Shown here in pieces: positions 1 to 9,887 of a stretch of DNA of 11,158 nucleotides. This DNA comes from Halocaridina rubra (lineage: Eukaryota; Arthropoda; Malacostraca; Decapoda; Atyidae): the NCBI GenBank assembly GCA_037179515.1, contig JAXCGZ010019467.1, positions 42,501-53,658 on the forward strand. Reading direction: 5' to 3'. Position numbers and translations under genes: made by a program. The stretch's first letter is position 1. Each line of letters opens with the position of its first letter. The notes under the pieces are model-generated. The model ran no database searches. It was not told the origin of the DNA and saw only the letters and a program-made list of their open reading frames with translations.

Positions 1-495
1 GGAATAGCATAGGGTTAGAAAGGCGTAATGGATGAGGGAGAGGTGCACTGGAATAATTTACAGAAGAGTTGGCAGAAATATGAGAACCAAGGACAGTGGT
101 TTCTCAGTAAGAGAGCAAGCTCTACAAGCAGCAAAGTGAATGAGAGTGGAAAAGCTTGAGTTACAGAAGATTTTCGAGAGGTTTCTGGTAAGGACCAGAA
201 ACATCGGTCTGTAGGAGATGAGTTAAGGTCATCAACTTTCCTTCTTATTAAGGAAACCTTAGACCTTCGAATCTCAGCAGTACAACGATTCCTAGCTGTA
301 ATAAAAGCAGAGCGAGTTAAATTGGAAGGAGAGGCTTGGTACAACTCGTGTGCCTAATCTTTGGCATGAAAAGACGTGGAGCAGGCATGGTCAAACCAAG
401 GATTAGGGGGAGAAAGAATTTTCATAGAGGAGGGGCTGTATGTCTCCATTCCCAAGGTTATGATCTTGGCAACTTTTAACGCTACCTGATCATGG
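1..495 (-). mobile_element. LINE-A, endonuclease-to-RT linker part (jockey-like non-LTR retrotransposon, decayed)
   Basis: On the minus strand, from about 491 downward, the reading gives DQVALKVAKII, then SPPNPWFDHACS, then ITARNRCTAEIRRSK and TDRCFWSLPE. I recognise this as the linker between the endonuclease and reverse transcriptase of jockey-like LINEs: the PWF-HAC and ARNR blocks, then the FW block. In such elements it belongs to ORF2, which makes the nicking endonuclease and the RT. A stop codon (TAG) interrupts the frame at 354-356. Near 115-140 the frame shifts; the new frame reads GSHISANSSVNYSS to the left edge, matching the usual block just before the RT. The RT itself would lie beyond position 1. 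The piece joins in homology to the endonuclease part at 1478-2150, with LINE-B inserted between. The family is recognised from memory of motif order, not from a search, so the exact clade is uncertain. Confidence 0.72.
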
Positions 496-499
496 TTGT

Positions 500-523
500 G
501 GTTTAAAGGTTTAAGGGTTTATT
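500..523 (-). promoter_or_regulatory. LINE-B polyadenylation-type signal and short repeat tail
   Basis: On the minus strand AATAAA (518-523) is followed by CCCTTAAACCTTTAAACC (500-517), a CCTTAAA/CCTTTAAA near-repeat. Short oligonucleotide repeats instead of poly(A) are typical 3' ends of CR1/L2-like LINEs. Right after it LINE-A coding homology resumes. That fixes the 3' boundary of LINE-B at about 495-500. Confidence 0.5.
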
Positions 524-849
524 TTAAGCTCTAACGACCCCTTTCGGAGTATGAGAGTACATACAGTGACATTAGATTACAAAAAAATTTAAAGAAAATG
601 TAAAGCTGGCGGTAACAAGAACAAAATAGTTTCATTTTATGCACTGCATAATTGCAGTTAAGAGACAGGTTAATACTTATATGCTAAAGACAAATATTAG
701 TATTTACAAAAAAAAAAAAATACATTTACATTCTTTGTATACATGAATAATTATACATATATAATTTGGCATATACTGTAACTTAATTATACATTTGGTT
801 GCAAATGAGATCCATACAGACTAGTAACAAAATTCAAGAGTAATGTAAA
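524..849 (-). other. LINE-B 3' untranslated region
   Basis: No coding signal is visible between the LINE-B stop and its AATAAA signal. The stretch is AT-rich. It contains an A13 run on the plus strand (708-720), which is T13 on the element's sense strand, so it is not the element's own poly(A) tail. I assign it as 3' UTR by position only. Confidence 0.5.
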
Positions 850-1478
850 TCAGAACTGAGCCATAATAAGTCTAGTAAATTTGGCGAGATTGCACATTTG
901 CTTCCTACTTCCTACATTGAATAACTGTTCGAACTTAAACCTATTTGGCCTTGTAAAATAGTACCTTTTTATATACAGCTCCCTTAGACTACTAAAAGCT
1001 GGACATATCAGGATGTAGTGATACTCGTCTCCTTCTTCCTGGTTATCACACATTGTACAAAACATAGGACCCTGTGTATCTGAGTATCGATTATTGGCAA
1101 TGGGAAGTTTATGATTACCACATCTATATCTGGTGAGGTTCACCCTATCGAGAAAGTCTAAATCAAGCAGATATTTACTTATACCTAGTTCTTTTTTAAA
1201 CATTTTATAATTTGTACATAACCTATTTTCATTAATTTCACCTATTAAATTTTGTTTATCAATATCACTGAGCCTAAGGGCAATTCATTTTTTGACCCAG
1301 ATTTGGTTGAAAGAATCTGGATTAATCCAAATGTTAGAGAGACCACATTTGTCAAGGCAACTTTTTATTTTAACTATCCACCTGGACTTAAATTCGTTGT
1401 TGTCATGCAGTTTACGTAATAGTGAGTACATAGTGTGAGATAGCTTATGTTGTTTACCCTGGCATATCCTCAACCAGA
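850..1478 (-). pseudogene. LINE-B ORF2 C-terminal fragment (post-RT region with CCHC-type motif)
   Basis: One minus-strand frame runs from about 1478 to the stop at 850, about 209 codons, broken only by an in-frame TGA at 1285-1287. Upstream of that stop it reads GKQHKLSHTMYSLL, KSRWIVKIK and GLSNIWINP. Downstream come VNLTRYRCGNHKLP and a C-x2-C-x9-H-x4-C motif (CTMC at 1059-1048, then YH and ICP). This order (the GK-KLS block, the W-IK block, the R-R-H-L block, then the cysteine/histidine motif followed by R and a hydrophobic tail) is the C-terminal part of ORF2 in many LINEs, where the zinc-like motif is thought to bind the element's RNA. The RT catalytic region is absent. A TGA in place of an arginine CGA would fit CpG decay. 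The protein is not functional as it stands. Confidence 0.75.
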
Positions 1479-2150
1479 AACAGTAATCATCCTAAGGGAA
1501 TTCAAAGAGGAAATTGCAGAAATTTTCACATTGGGTACGCTCGAAGTGCCAAAGGAGGAGGAATTGATGGAGGGGGAATTAAAATGGAAGAGATTGAAAT
1601 CAAAGTGTGGTCAGATTTATCAAGAGAGGAAGGCACAGAATAAGAGTAGTTTGAAGGATATGAAGAAAAGAAATAGGGCAAGAGTGTTGGCTGTATGTTC
1701 GAGTTGACCAGGAACACAAGTAGTATCTTTGATAATTTGCTCCAAATCTTGAGTAATAGAGAAAACAAGGGCCTCACTCCTTCCTACATCAGTGTGAGAA
1801 GAATTAAGGAACACACTGTGTTGTACACAGAAGTCCCCAATATAGCGAGCTTCAGCATTTGGGAGAGGAGATTGCAAGGACTCATGGAAAGAGGACAGAT
1901 ATTCAAAGAACAAAGTCAGTAGAGTTTGGAGAGCAGTAGTAGATGCAGAGGAATATAGTGGTAGTGGAGAGATAAAGTTTTAGCCATAGAACATCAAAGT
2001 CAGGAGATTCAAGGTCTATGAGCCTTTTAATAGGAGTGTTAGTGCTGAAGTAAGCACAGATCCCACCTTTGGAACAGAAATGAGTAAACAGGTTATAGTG
2101 AGATATTTGAAATTGGTCAGTGCAAGCATGGCTAGACAGCTGGGTTTCAC
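1478..2150 (-). pseudogene. LINE-A ORF2 endonuclease (AP-endonuclease-like, EEP) domain, multiply frameshifted
   Basis: Minus-strand reading in order. CETQLSSHACTDQF (about 2150-2110) holds the Glu of the endonuclease 'ET' motif. SHYNLFTHFCSKGGICAY, FDVLWLKLYLS and CSPNSTD follow (to about 1918). After a frameshift comes PNAEARYIGDFC (1838-1827 is GDFC, where the family usually has GDFN), then LEQIIKDTTCVPGQ and ANTLALF. After a second shift SLDKSDHTLISIS carries an intact SDH (1615-1607). A third shift gives HFERTQCENFCNF and FP-stop-DDYCF, ending near 1478 where LINE-B begins. In jockey-like LINEs this domain nicks the target DNA to prime reverse transcription. At least three frameshifts, a TAG where the family has Trp, and GDFC for GDFN make this copy dead. 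Open frames on the plus strand here (1447-1707, 1695-1922) are shadows. Confidence 0.8.
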
Positions 2151-2159
2151 AGAAAAGGA

Positions 2160-2770
2160 GGAGGTTAGGCAGGGAAGGGCAGAATCATTACAGTAGTGGA
2201 ATCAATAAGATCCCTGGAGATTAATATCACCCTTTGGAGATGAGGGCATCCAAAAAGGCGGTTACAGTTGGCATAAGGTAGATGCAGGAGCCAAACTGAC
2301 GGGCAAGGAGACACTGCTAAGACCTTAGTCAGGTCGAGTCTGGAAGGAGGCTATCAATAAGTATAGTAGGGGGTTAGTCTTGAAAGCGAGTACATCAGTC
2401 TCCATCTCACTGACACCCAAAAAAGCAATTTTAACTGGCGTCAGATGGTACAGAAGTTGAGTCCTTTGAGTTGGCTGGGGGGGATTGCCTTGTTTGACTG
2501 AAGGGTCAGAAAGGAGGCTGTCCATGCCCCAAGTAGGGAGTCAGCTTTGGAGATGGATGCATCTGTCTCCATCTCGTTGGTGTGTACAATGGAGGCTCTA
2601 ACTGCCGTCAAGAGATCCAAGAGCCTGCCTAAAGGTAAGGAAGGCCTGTTCATAAGGGATATCTTTGTGGGTGAGCTGGTAGTAAAGGAGACGGTAAAGA
2701 AAATCAAGGCAAGGTGGTGTGGCGAGGCAAGGTGTAGCAGTTATGATGTTTCTCCAAGGGTCAACAGTGT
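2160..2770 (-). pseudogene. Probable LINE-A 5' coding region (ORF1 or ORF1-ORF2 junction), degenerate
   Basis: Directly upstream of the LINE-A endonuclease, the minus strand has open stretches at 2441-2707 and 2325-2525 in different frames. Both contain an EMETD block followed by a Leu-Leu-rich stretch and ASF (EMETDASISK at about 2575; EMETDVLAFK at about 2410). The two blocks lie 166 bp apart and look like an internal duplication. Their position, where ORF1 normally sits, suggests a decayed ORF1 tail. I see no CCHC zinc knuckle or RNA-recognition motif to confirm it. A plus-strand open frame at 2547-2774 reads through the same DNA without recognisable motifs and is probably a shadow, though I cannot exclude the reverse. 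Confidence 0.35.
2399..2575. repeat. Diverged direct duplication of about 80 bp, offset 166 bp
   Basis: GTCTCCATCTC occurs at 2399-2409 and again at 2565-2575. The 70-80 bp to the left of each copy aligns with roughly two thirds identity by eye (on the minus strand GAGATGGAGAC, then CCTACT, then AGCCTCCTT). It lies in the presumed LINE-A ORF1 region. Confidence 0.4.
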
Positions 2771-2802
2771 GTGAGGATGGTGTAAAATGGAGAGATCATT
2801 TT

Positions 2803-2912
2803 TTGAAGACTTCTGTGAATACTTGGTGAAGAGTTATTGAAGACTTTCTGAAGACTTATTGGAGACCTCATAAAGACTTATTGAAGGCTTATTAATGACT
2901 TCTTGAAAACTT
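2803..2912. repeat. Degenerate minisatellite, unit about 11 bp (TTGAAGACTTA)
   Basis: About ten units of 10-13 bp follow one another: TTGAAGACTTC, TGTGAATACTTGG, TGAAGAGTTA, TTGAAGACTTTC, TGAAGACTTA, TTGGAGACCTCA, TAAAGACTTA, TTGAAGGCTTA, TTAATGACTTC, TTGAAAACTTAA. Each is a variant of TTGAAGACTTA. The array marks the right-hand limit of LINE-A material that I can recognise. Stops in the plus-strand frames argue against a repeat protein. Confidence 0.7.
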
Positions 2913-3160
2913 AATATGTTGATCAAAATGGGCCTGAGCGACTGTGCTGCGTAGTGCACGGTGGTTATTATAAAGATGAGATCATGTTTAAAAAGATATG
3001 ATCATTATGCATCATTAGGATCATTTTTATTTTTATAAAGATAAGAATCAAGAAAGATGCTTCTACTACTGTTAATGACCGGCTGTTAAAAGATGAATCT
3101 TAACTTGCGACATTAAACATATCACACTGAATCTCTCGTCCTTTGCGCAAAACCCCAAGT

Positions 3161-3192
3161 GAATTTCACAGATCTTAGGATATGTGAAATTC
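3161..3192. repeat. 10-bp perfect inverted repeat with 12-bp spacer
   Basis: GAATTTCACA (3161-3170) is mirrored by TGTGAAATTC (3183-3192) across a 12-bp spacer. It could form a hairpin. No neighbouring gene suggests a role. Confidence 0.6.
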
Positions 3193-3676
3193 CTCTGTTA
3201 CCTGAATGAGGTCGTTTGTTCCATTTCTACTTTTAATTGTAAGCCATGGATTAGTAGTAAAAGCTAGGCATGCGGGATCTAAATTTAGACAAGTCTTCTG
3301 TATCAAATCCTCTGGTTAGAATTTGCTATTTTTTATATTGTCAACTTGACAAGATAAATATACAAGGACTATATTAAAGCATTCAGAGCGCGAAATGAAA
3401 GGAATTTTCATGGTGTATGTAGCTGCAAGAACGATGATATTCATAACTGAGAAAAGAACAATAATATGAGTTTTTAAAATAGTATTTGTGAGGAAAGGTA
3501 GGTTTTCCCATATGAAGGATGAAATAATTCCGTGTAAGATAAGTAATGAAAATGGGCATTATATTAAGTAAACTGGCAGAATAAGAATATGTCATATTAT
3601 TAAGAATTTAAAGGCTAAAATGTTTATCATTATGCAATTAGACAGATGATTTAATACAATGTATGTTTCATCTTGA

Positions 3677-3694
3677 AAAATTTTCGAAAATTTT
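3677..3694. repeat. 18-bp perfect palindrome
   Basis: AAAATTTTCGAAAATTTT equals its own reverse complement. In AT-rich DNA this may be chance. No gene lies close enough to call it an operator. Confidence 0.6.
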
Positions 3695-4241
3695 ACATTT
3701 TCTTTAAAGAATCTTATTACTAGGGATTGTGCTATATGGAGCTTAATACCCAAATATGCAATTTTTTTTTATTTACATAAAAGAATCTTTGGGACGAAAA
3801 GTCCTGTGAGAATATATATAGCGAATGAATTGGTGTTAGTTTGGCACTACTTTTTTCATAAATATGATCACAAGTGAATTAAGCATGTATAAAAGGTCTT
3901 CTGAAACTTGGACAGGTGGTTTTAATTGTTGATTAAAGTTCCGAAACTTCAAACTTGAAACAATAATGCAATTTCATATACAAAATAGGATAGACTTGTC
4001 CATTAGTGTTTCATGAATGTTGATGCGAGTATATATTGCAATTAAATCTACAAATGTTGTATATGATATTCAACGTCTCTTTGAGAATTCAAGTTTGAAA
4101 TTCAAATCTTAGTAATAAAGTTATTATTCAGTTTAAAGAAATAGTTCAGATTGTTAATTATTATATCATAAACGCTATTGCTAGTAAATTTACACTGTAA
4201 ATCTTGATAGCTAGAATATGATGACATCACTTTTCTTAAGT

Positions 4242-4261
4242 CCAAGCAACGCTCCAAGCTT
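4242..4261. repeat. Hairpin-related motif, left copy
   Basis: CCAAGCAACGCTCCAAGCTT matches the motif at 4361-4379 at 15 of 19 bases (CAAGC-AC-CT-CA-GCTT). This copy has lost the perfect stem and instead shows CCAAGC twice. Confidence 0.35.
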
Positions 4262-4359
4262 AGAGTTATACAAATATTATTTCTTCAAAAATATTGTAAC
4301 GGGTAACTTGAGCAAATACATTTCCATATTTGGCATTTGAGAGCCTCTTTTTTCATATT

Positions 4360-4381
4360 TCAAGCGACACTTCACGCTTGA
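4360..4381. repeat. 7-bp perfect stem, 8-base loop hairpin
   Basis: TCAAGCG (4360-4366) pairs with CGCTTGA (4375-4381) around ACACTTCA. A diverged sister motif lies about 118 bp to the left (4242-4261). It is unusually GC-containing for its surroundings. Its function is unknown. Confidence 0.5.
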
Positions 4382-4848
4382 TATGATAAAATAGTAACAC
4401 AGTGAAATTAAAATGGGAAGAACTGGAATTTATAACTGCAAAATGTTTCTTGGAATACATAAGCCACCATTTTGGTTACTTCATGTTCGTAGAGCTTTCC
4501 AAAGAAGTCCCAAGTACTTTGAAAGGGGGAAAGTTTGAAAGCTTTAAAAGGTGTCGCCTTGATCGAACGGTCTGCTAGAAAAGTTTTCTCATAGACACCC
4601 AAAAATCGTAGTCTGCAAAATGCATATTTTGTGAACATAGAAAAAGCTAAACGTTAACTTTTGGGAGTTTTTCTTGTTTTGTAAACTGCCATATCCTAAC
4701 CAAATCTACCATACCCTAACGATTAGTATGATTAACAGGTTCCAATGAGAATATTACACCAAAAACATAAATAAATTAATAAATTCTGGAAAATTAGGAT
4801 TTGTGACTCGAAAAGACACGTAATGATGTGTAATTTTTTTTCATCTTG

Positions 4849-5339
<491 letters not shown>

Positions 5340-6480
5340 GGGGAGTTAAGAAAACTTTCTCTGTGTTCCACTGCGTGTCGCAGAAGTCGACTAAATGGTG
5401 CAGAGTGGGGAGACTGGGATCCCCTCTTCAGTATTTTTTCATCCTACGAGTGACCAAGAAATGCGGGGGTATTATGGCAGGAGAGATCCAGACAGAACCC
5501 TAGTAACTGGGTCCATGAATGTGCGTGGTTGAGGTGTATATGAAAGTAAGAGGGAGGTGATAGGGAGTATTTTTCTTTAGAGAAAGATAGATGTACTTAC
5601 ACTGAGCGAAACAAAGATAAAAGGGAATGGTGAGGTGACATTTGGGAGTGTGGTAGGTAGGGTGCCTGGAGTTGAGAGAGGGAGAGGAAGAGAGGGAGTG
5701 GCTCTGTTAGTAAGTGAAGAGATGAATAAGTGTGTGATGGAATGGAAGGAAGTATCTTCTTGAATAATAGTGGCTAAAATGAGGCTGGAATGCTAGGTTT
5801 GGGCATTTGTGAATGCATATGGCCCCGGCAGTGAAAGAAGTGAGGAAGTAAGAGAAGAATTTTGGAGGAAATTGAAGGAGTGTGTGGAAGACTTGGGAAT
5901 GAATGTGAGTGCGGTGTTGATGGGAGATCTGAATGCTAGAGTAGGGAATGAGCAAGTTGAAGGTATAATTGGGAAGAATGGAGCACCTGGTAGGAATGAG
6001 AGTGGAGAGGAAATTATAGAATTGTGCATTGAGAGAGATATGTTGATTGCTAATACTATACTAAAAAAGCAGGACGTACACAAGCATACATGGGTCAGAC
6101 TTGATAATGGAAGAGTAGTTAACAGAGTATTAATTAATTATTTTATGGTGGGTATGAGGGTGATTGGAAGAGAATTGGATGAAAATGTATTGAAAGGCGC
6201 TAGTGGTGGAATATTTGATTATTATTTAGTGGAAAGCAGAGTGAAAGTGGCATAAATGTGGAGAAAGAGAGAAGTAAGAGAGGAAAAGAGATTCTAAAAG
6301 AGTATAAATTGTATAAGAAAGAGAAAGACACTGAGCATAAGGCTTGTTTGAGGAGTGTGTGGAGTGCAGTGAAAGAGAAAGCGGAGGAAGGGGTGCAAAT
6401 TGAATGGGGCTCTTTCGAAGAAGTTATGAAGTGTGCTGAGGCACTGTGTGAAAGGAGATGAATTAGTGGAAATAAAAGGT
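5340..6480 (+). mobile_element. LINE-C, RTE-like non-LTR retrotransposon remnant (5' UTR, endonuclease, linker)
   Basis: This plus-strand remnant has a short 5' non-coding part, an endonuclease domain (about 5500-6250) and the start of the lysine/glutamate-rich linker that precedes the RT (6258-6463, continuing to about 6480). It ends where a (TA)n tract begins at 6485. No RT is found on the far side of the compound microsatellite (7079 onward), so the 3' half is missing. It was either lost or the copy was never complete. LINE-C is oriented opposite to LINE-A and LINE-B and has different motif wording, so it is a different family. Confidence 0.75.
5395..6463 (+). pseudogene. LINE-C ORF: RTE-type AP-endonuclease-like domain plus linker, decayed
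   Basis: Frame from ATG 5395 downward. GSMNVRG (Asn at 5518-5520) is the N-terminal endonuclease motif. LSETK follows (Glu at 5608-5610), then GREGVALLVSEEMN, then FVNAYGPGSE (about 5806). GDLNARVG (5923-5946) holds the Asp and Asn of the active site. Then come HTWVRLDNGRVVNRVL and GGIFDYYLVE (about 6205-6231). The last block is SDH in active enzymes but FDY here (6214-6222), so the catalytic His is lost. In-frame stops lie at 5530 (TGA), 5578 (TAG), 5761 (TGA), 5794 (TAG) and 6253 (TAA). After the last, a frameshift lets the linker continue at 6258-6463 ([28 protein letters not shown]). Genome annotations often label such domains 'craniofacial development protein 2-like'. The copy cannot encode an active protein. 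Confidence 0.8.
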
Positions 6481-6482
6481 AA

Positions 6483-6712
<230 letters not shown>

Positions 6713-6716
6713 TAGT

Positions 6717-6720
6717 TAGG

Positions 6721-6779
<59 letters not shown>

Positions 6780-6888
6780 AGAAAGAAAGAAAGAAAGAAA
6801 CAGATATATTGATAGATAGATAGATAGATAAAGAAGGCAAGAAACAAATAGATAGATAGATACATAGATAAAGAAAGCAAGAAACAAA
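6717..6888. repeat. Compound (GATA)n/(GAAA)n microsatellite with a 40-bp tandem duplication
   Basis: TAGG leads into about 14 GATA/TAGA units (to 6777). About five GAAA units follow (6778-6800), then a further GATA run. A duplicated block of about 40 bp then appears: 6811-6850 and 6851-6890 both read GATAGATAGATA, then AGATAAAGAA, then GCAAGAAACAAA, with a few differences. The array grades directly into the (GA)n tract. Confidence 0.9.
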
Positions 6889-7080
<192 letters not shown>

Positions 7081-7146
7081 ATTGTGTTTTTCTGTTAACC
7101 TTATAACCATAATGGCAGTGACACACTAATTTCAGTTCTGGTTGAG

Positions 7147-7397
7147 GAACAGGTATTTTTCCAGGAATATGGTCCAAGTTTTTATATCTGGGAAACCTCT
7201 GTTTATTTATGTCCAGGTTTCTTCATATTTTGGAAAAATCTTTTATACTGGACAAGGTTTTATTTTAGGCAAATCATTTTAGATAATAATCTCGGTTTCA
7301 TTTTCAGCTAAACTTTCTATAAATTGGTCCAGGTTTTATTTCCATAAAAACTCTCAAAGAAATTATTTAGGATTTGTTTCCAGGGAGCTCAATATTT
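7147..7397. repeat. Very degenerate minisatellite, period about 39 bp
   Basis: A phrase resembling GGTCCAGGTTTTATTT recurs at about 7171 (GGTCCAAGTTTTTAT), 7211 (GTCCAGGTTTCTTCAT), 7250 (GGACAAGGTTTTATTTTAGG), 7291 (CTCGGTTTCATTTTCAG), 7326 (GGTCCAGGTTTTATTTCC) and 7369 (AGGATTTGTTTCCAGG). Spacings are about 40, 39, 41, 35 and 43 bp. The second half of each unit is A/T-rich with AAA-CT-TTTATA wording. I see no coding frame through the repeats. Confidence 0.6.
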
Positions 7398-9069
<1,672 letters not shown>

Positions 9070-9072
9070 TTT

Positions 9073-9143
9073 ACCCCGACCGGGACTCGAACCTAGGACT
9101 TATGATTACTAAGTCAAGGCGCTACCACTACACCACAGAAGGT
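9073..9143 (-). pseudogene. tRNA-like sequence, copy 1 (degenerate tRNA / SINE-type head)
   Basis: Minus strand. The A box TGGTGTAGTGG (9125-9135) and B box GGTTCGAGTCC (9083-9093) match the Pol III internal promoter consensus, 31 bp apart as in tRNA genes. A D-arm forms (GGUG with CGCC, or GUGU with GCGC), and a perfect GACTTA/TAAGTC stem closes the 7-base loop GTAATCA. The T-arm (CTAGG with CCCGG around TTCGAGT) has one C-A mismatch and one G-U pair. The acceptor stem is weak (ACCTT with GGGGT). Bases 26 and 44-48 do not fit: there are extra bases before the anticodon stem and almost no variable loop. If the loop is read literally, AAT would be the anticodon (Ile), but the fold is too poor to claim a working tRNA. 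Downstream is A7 and then the (TA)n tract, so no near terminator exists. Confidence 0.65.
9083..9135 (-). promoter_or_regulatory. Internal Pol III promoter (A box and B box) of the satellite unit, copy 1
   Basis: The A box (9125-9135, TGGTGTAGTGG) fits TRGYNNARNNG at every position. The B box (9083-9093, GGTTCGAGTCC) fits GGTTCGANTCC at every position. In eukaryotes these boxes bind TFIIIC and recruit TFIIIB and Pol III. The same pair recurs in every unit (+271 for copy 2, then +272 each). The match is seen in the sequence; actual transcription is inferred. Confidence 0.7.
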
Positions 9144-9185
9144 TAAAAGGAACCCAACCTTATAGCTTATATCTGCTATACATAG

Positions 9186-9210
9186 GAATGAACGCATTCT
9201 AACTGAATGC
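9186..9210. repeat. Alternative hairpins inside each 272-bp unit
   Basis: GCATTC-TAACT-GAATGC (9194-9210) is a perfect 6-bp stem with a 5-base loop. The overlapping GAATG (9186-9190) can instead pair with CATTC (9195-9199). The two stems exclude each other. Both recur in every unit. Confidence 0.5.
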
Positions 9211-9324
9211 CACTATGTTCATATTACAGATCCCCAACCTCACTCGTGGCTTCATTTTAGCATTTAATTCGATTCCCAATCTCATTTGGGCCATGAAATA
9301 ACCAAATAGCACATTACATATGTG

Positions 9325-9328
9325 AAAA
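9325..9328 (-). terminator. Candidate Pol III terminator (T4) for copy 2, recurring in each later unit
   Basis: On the minus strand TTTT lies 15 bp past the 3' end of the tRNA-like segment (GGGGTAAAAAATGATTAATG, then TTTT). A run of four Ts is the minimal Pol III stop. The predicted transcript would be the tRNA-like body plus an A6-containing trailer, about 90 nt. It recurs at 9597, 9869, 10141, 10413, 10685 and 10957. Copy 1 lacks it because (TA)n replaces this sequence. Confidence 0.45.
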
Positions 9329-9343
9329 CATTAATCATTTTTT

Positions 9344-9414
9344 ACCCCGACCGGGACTCGAACCTAGGACTTATGATTACTAAGTCAAGGCGCTACCACT
9401 ACACCACAGAAGGT
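9344..9414 (-). pseudogene. tRNA-like sequence, copy 2
   Basis: Same sequence as copy 1. A box 9396-9406, B box 9354-9364. A T4 terminator lies downstream at 9325-9328. Confidence 0.65.
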
Positions 9415-9615
9415 TAAAAGGAACCCAACCTTATAGCTTATATCTGCTATACATAGGAATGAACGCATTCTAACTGAATGCCACTATGTTCATATTACAG
9501 ATTCCCCAACCTCACTCGTGGCTTCATTTTAGCATTTAATTCGATTCCCAATCTCATTTGGGCCATGAAATAACCAAATAGCACATTACATATGTGAAAA
9601 CATTAATCATTTTTT

Positions 9616-9686
9616 ACCCCGACCGGGACTCGAACCTAGGACTTATGATTACTAAGTCAAGGCGCTACCACTACACCACAGAAGGT
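9616..9686 (-). pseudogene. tRNA-like sequence, copy 3
   Basis: Same sequence as copy 1. Downstream T4 (minus strand) at 9597-9600. Confidence 0.65.
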
Positions 9687-9887
9687 TAAAAGGAACCCAA
9701 CCTTATAGCTTATATCTGCTATACATAGGAATGAACGCATTCTAACTGAATGCCACTATGTTCATATTACAGATTCCCCAACCTCACTCGTGGCTTCATT
9801 TTAGCATTTAATTCGATTCCCAATCTCATTTGGGCCATGAAATAACCAAATAGCACATTACATATGTGAAAACATTAATCATTTTTT

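Larger units (their letters stand above)
500..1478 (-). mobile_element. LINE-B, 5'-truncated non-LTR retrotransposon copy nested inside LINE-A
   Basis: This segment separates two halves of LINE-A. On the minus strand it starts abruptly near 1478 inside a post-RT coding region. It runs through the C-terminal zinc-motif region to a stop at about 850, then a 3' UTR of about 325 bp, an AATAAA signal (518-523) and a short repeat tail (500-517). A 5' cut with an intact 3' end is the usual signature of incomplete target-primed reverse transcription. LINE-B lies in the same orientation as LINE-A. Immediately outside it LINE-A reads FP-stop-DDYCF on the right and DQVALKVAK on the left, blocks normally only a few residues apart. 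I could not find a clean target-site duplication; only short words such as ATGAT are shared. The clade is probably within the CR1/jockey group, unresolved. Confidence 0.7.

Noticed and set aside
708..720. A13 run as a retroposon poly(A) tail
   Set aside because: It lies on the wrong strand for LINE-B and inside its 3' UTR. No plus-strand element ends there.
1447..1922. Plus-strand open frames at 1447-1707 and 1695-1922
   Set aside because: The minus strand here carries recognisable LINE-A endonuclease motifs (GDFC, SDHTLISIS), so these are shadows.
3383..3595. Minus-strand open frame of 70 codons
   Set aside because: Tyr/Ser/Phe-rich AT-driven translation with no domain.
588..3708. 17-bp inverted match between 588-604 and 3692-3708 (TTTAAAGAAAATGTAAA)
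   Set aside because: AT-rich, does not extend, and has no element structure between the two sites. Probably chance.
4408..4638. Minus-strand open frame of 76 codons and a plus-strand ATG frame of 41 codons (4413-4538)
   Set aside because: No recognisable domain, no splice or promoter evidence, and lengths expected by chance. I cannot choose between the strands.
4684..4722. CCTAA words resembling arthropod telomere repeat (TTAGG)n
   Set aside because: Only two isolated occurrences, not in tandem.
9073..9143. Functional isoleucine tRNA (anticodon AAT)
   Set aside because: The T-stem has a mismatch, the acceptor stem is weak, extra bases precede the anticodon stem and the variable loop is nearly absent. 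It is better described as tRNA-derived.
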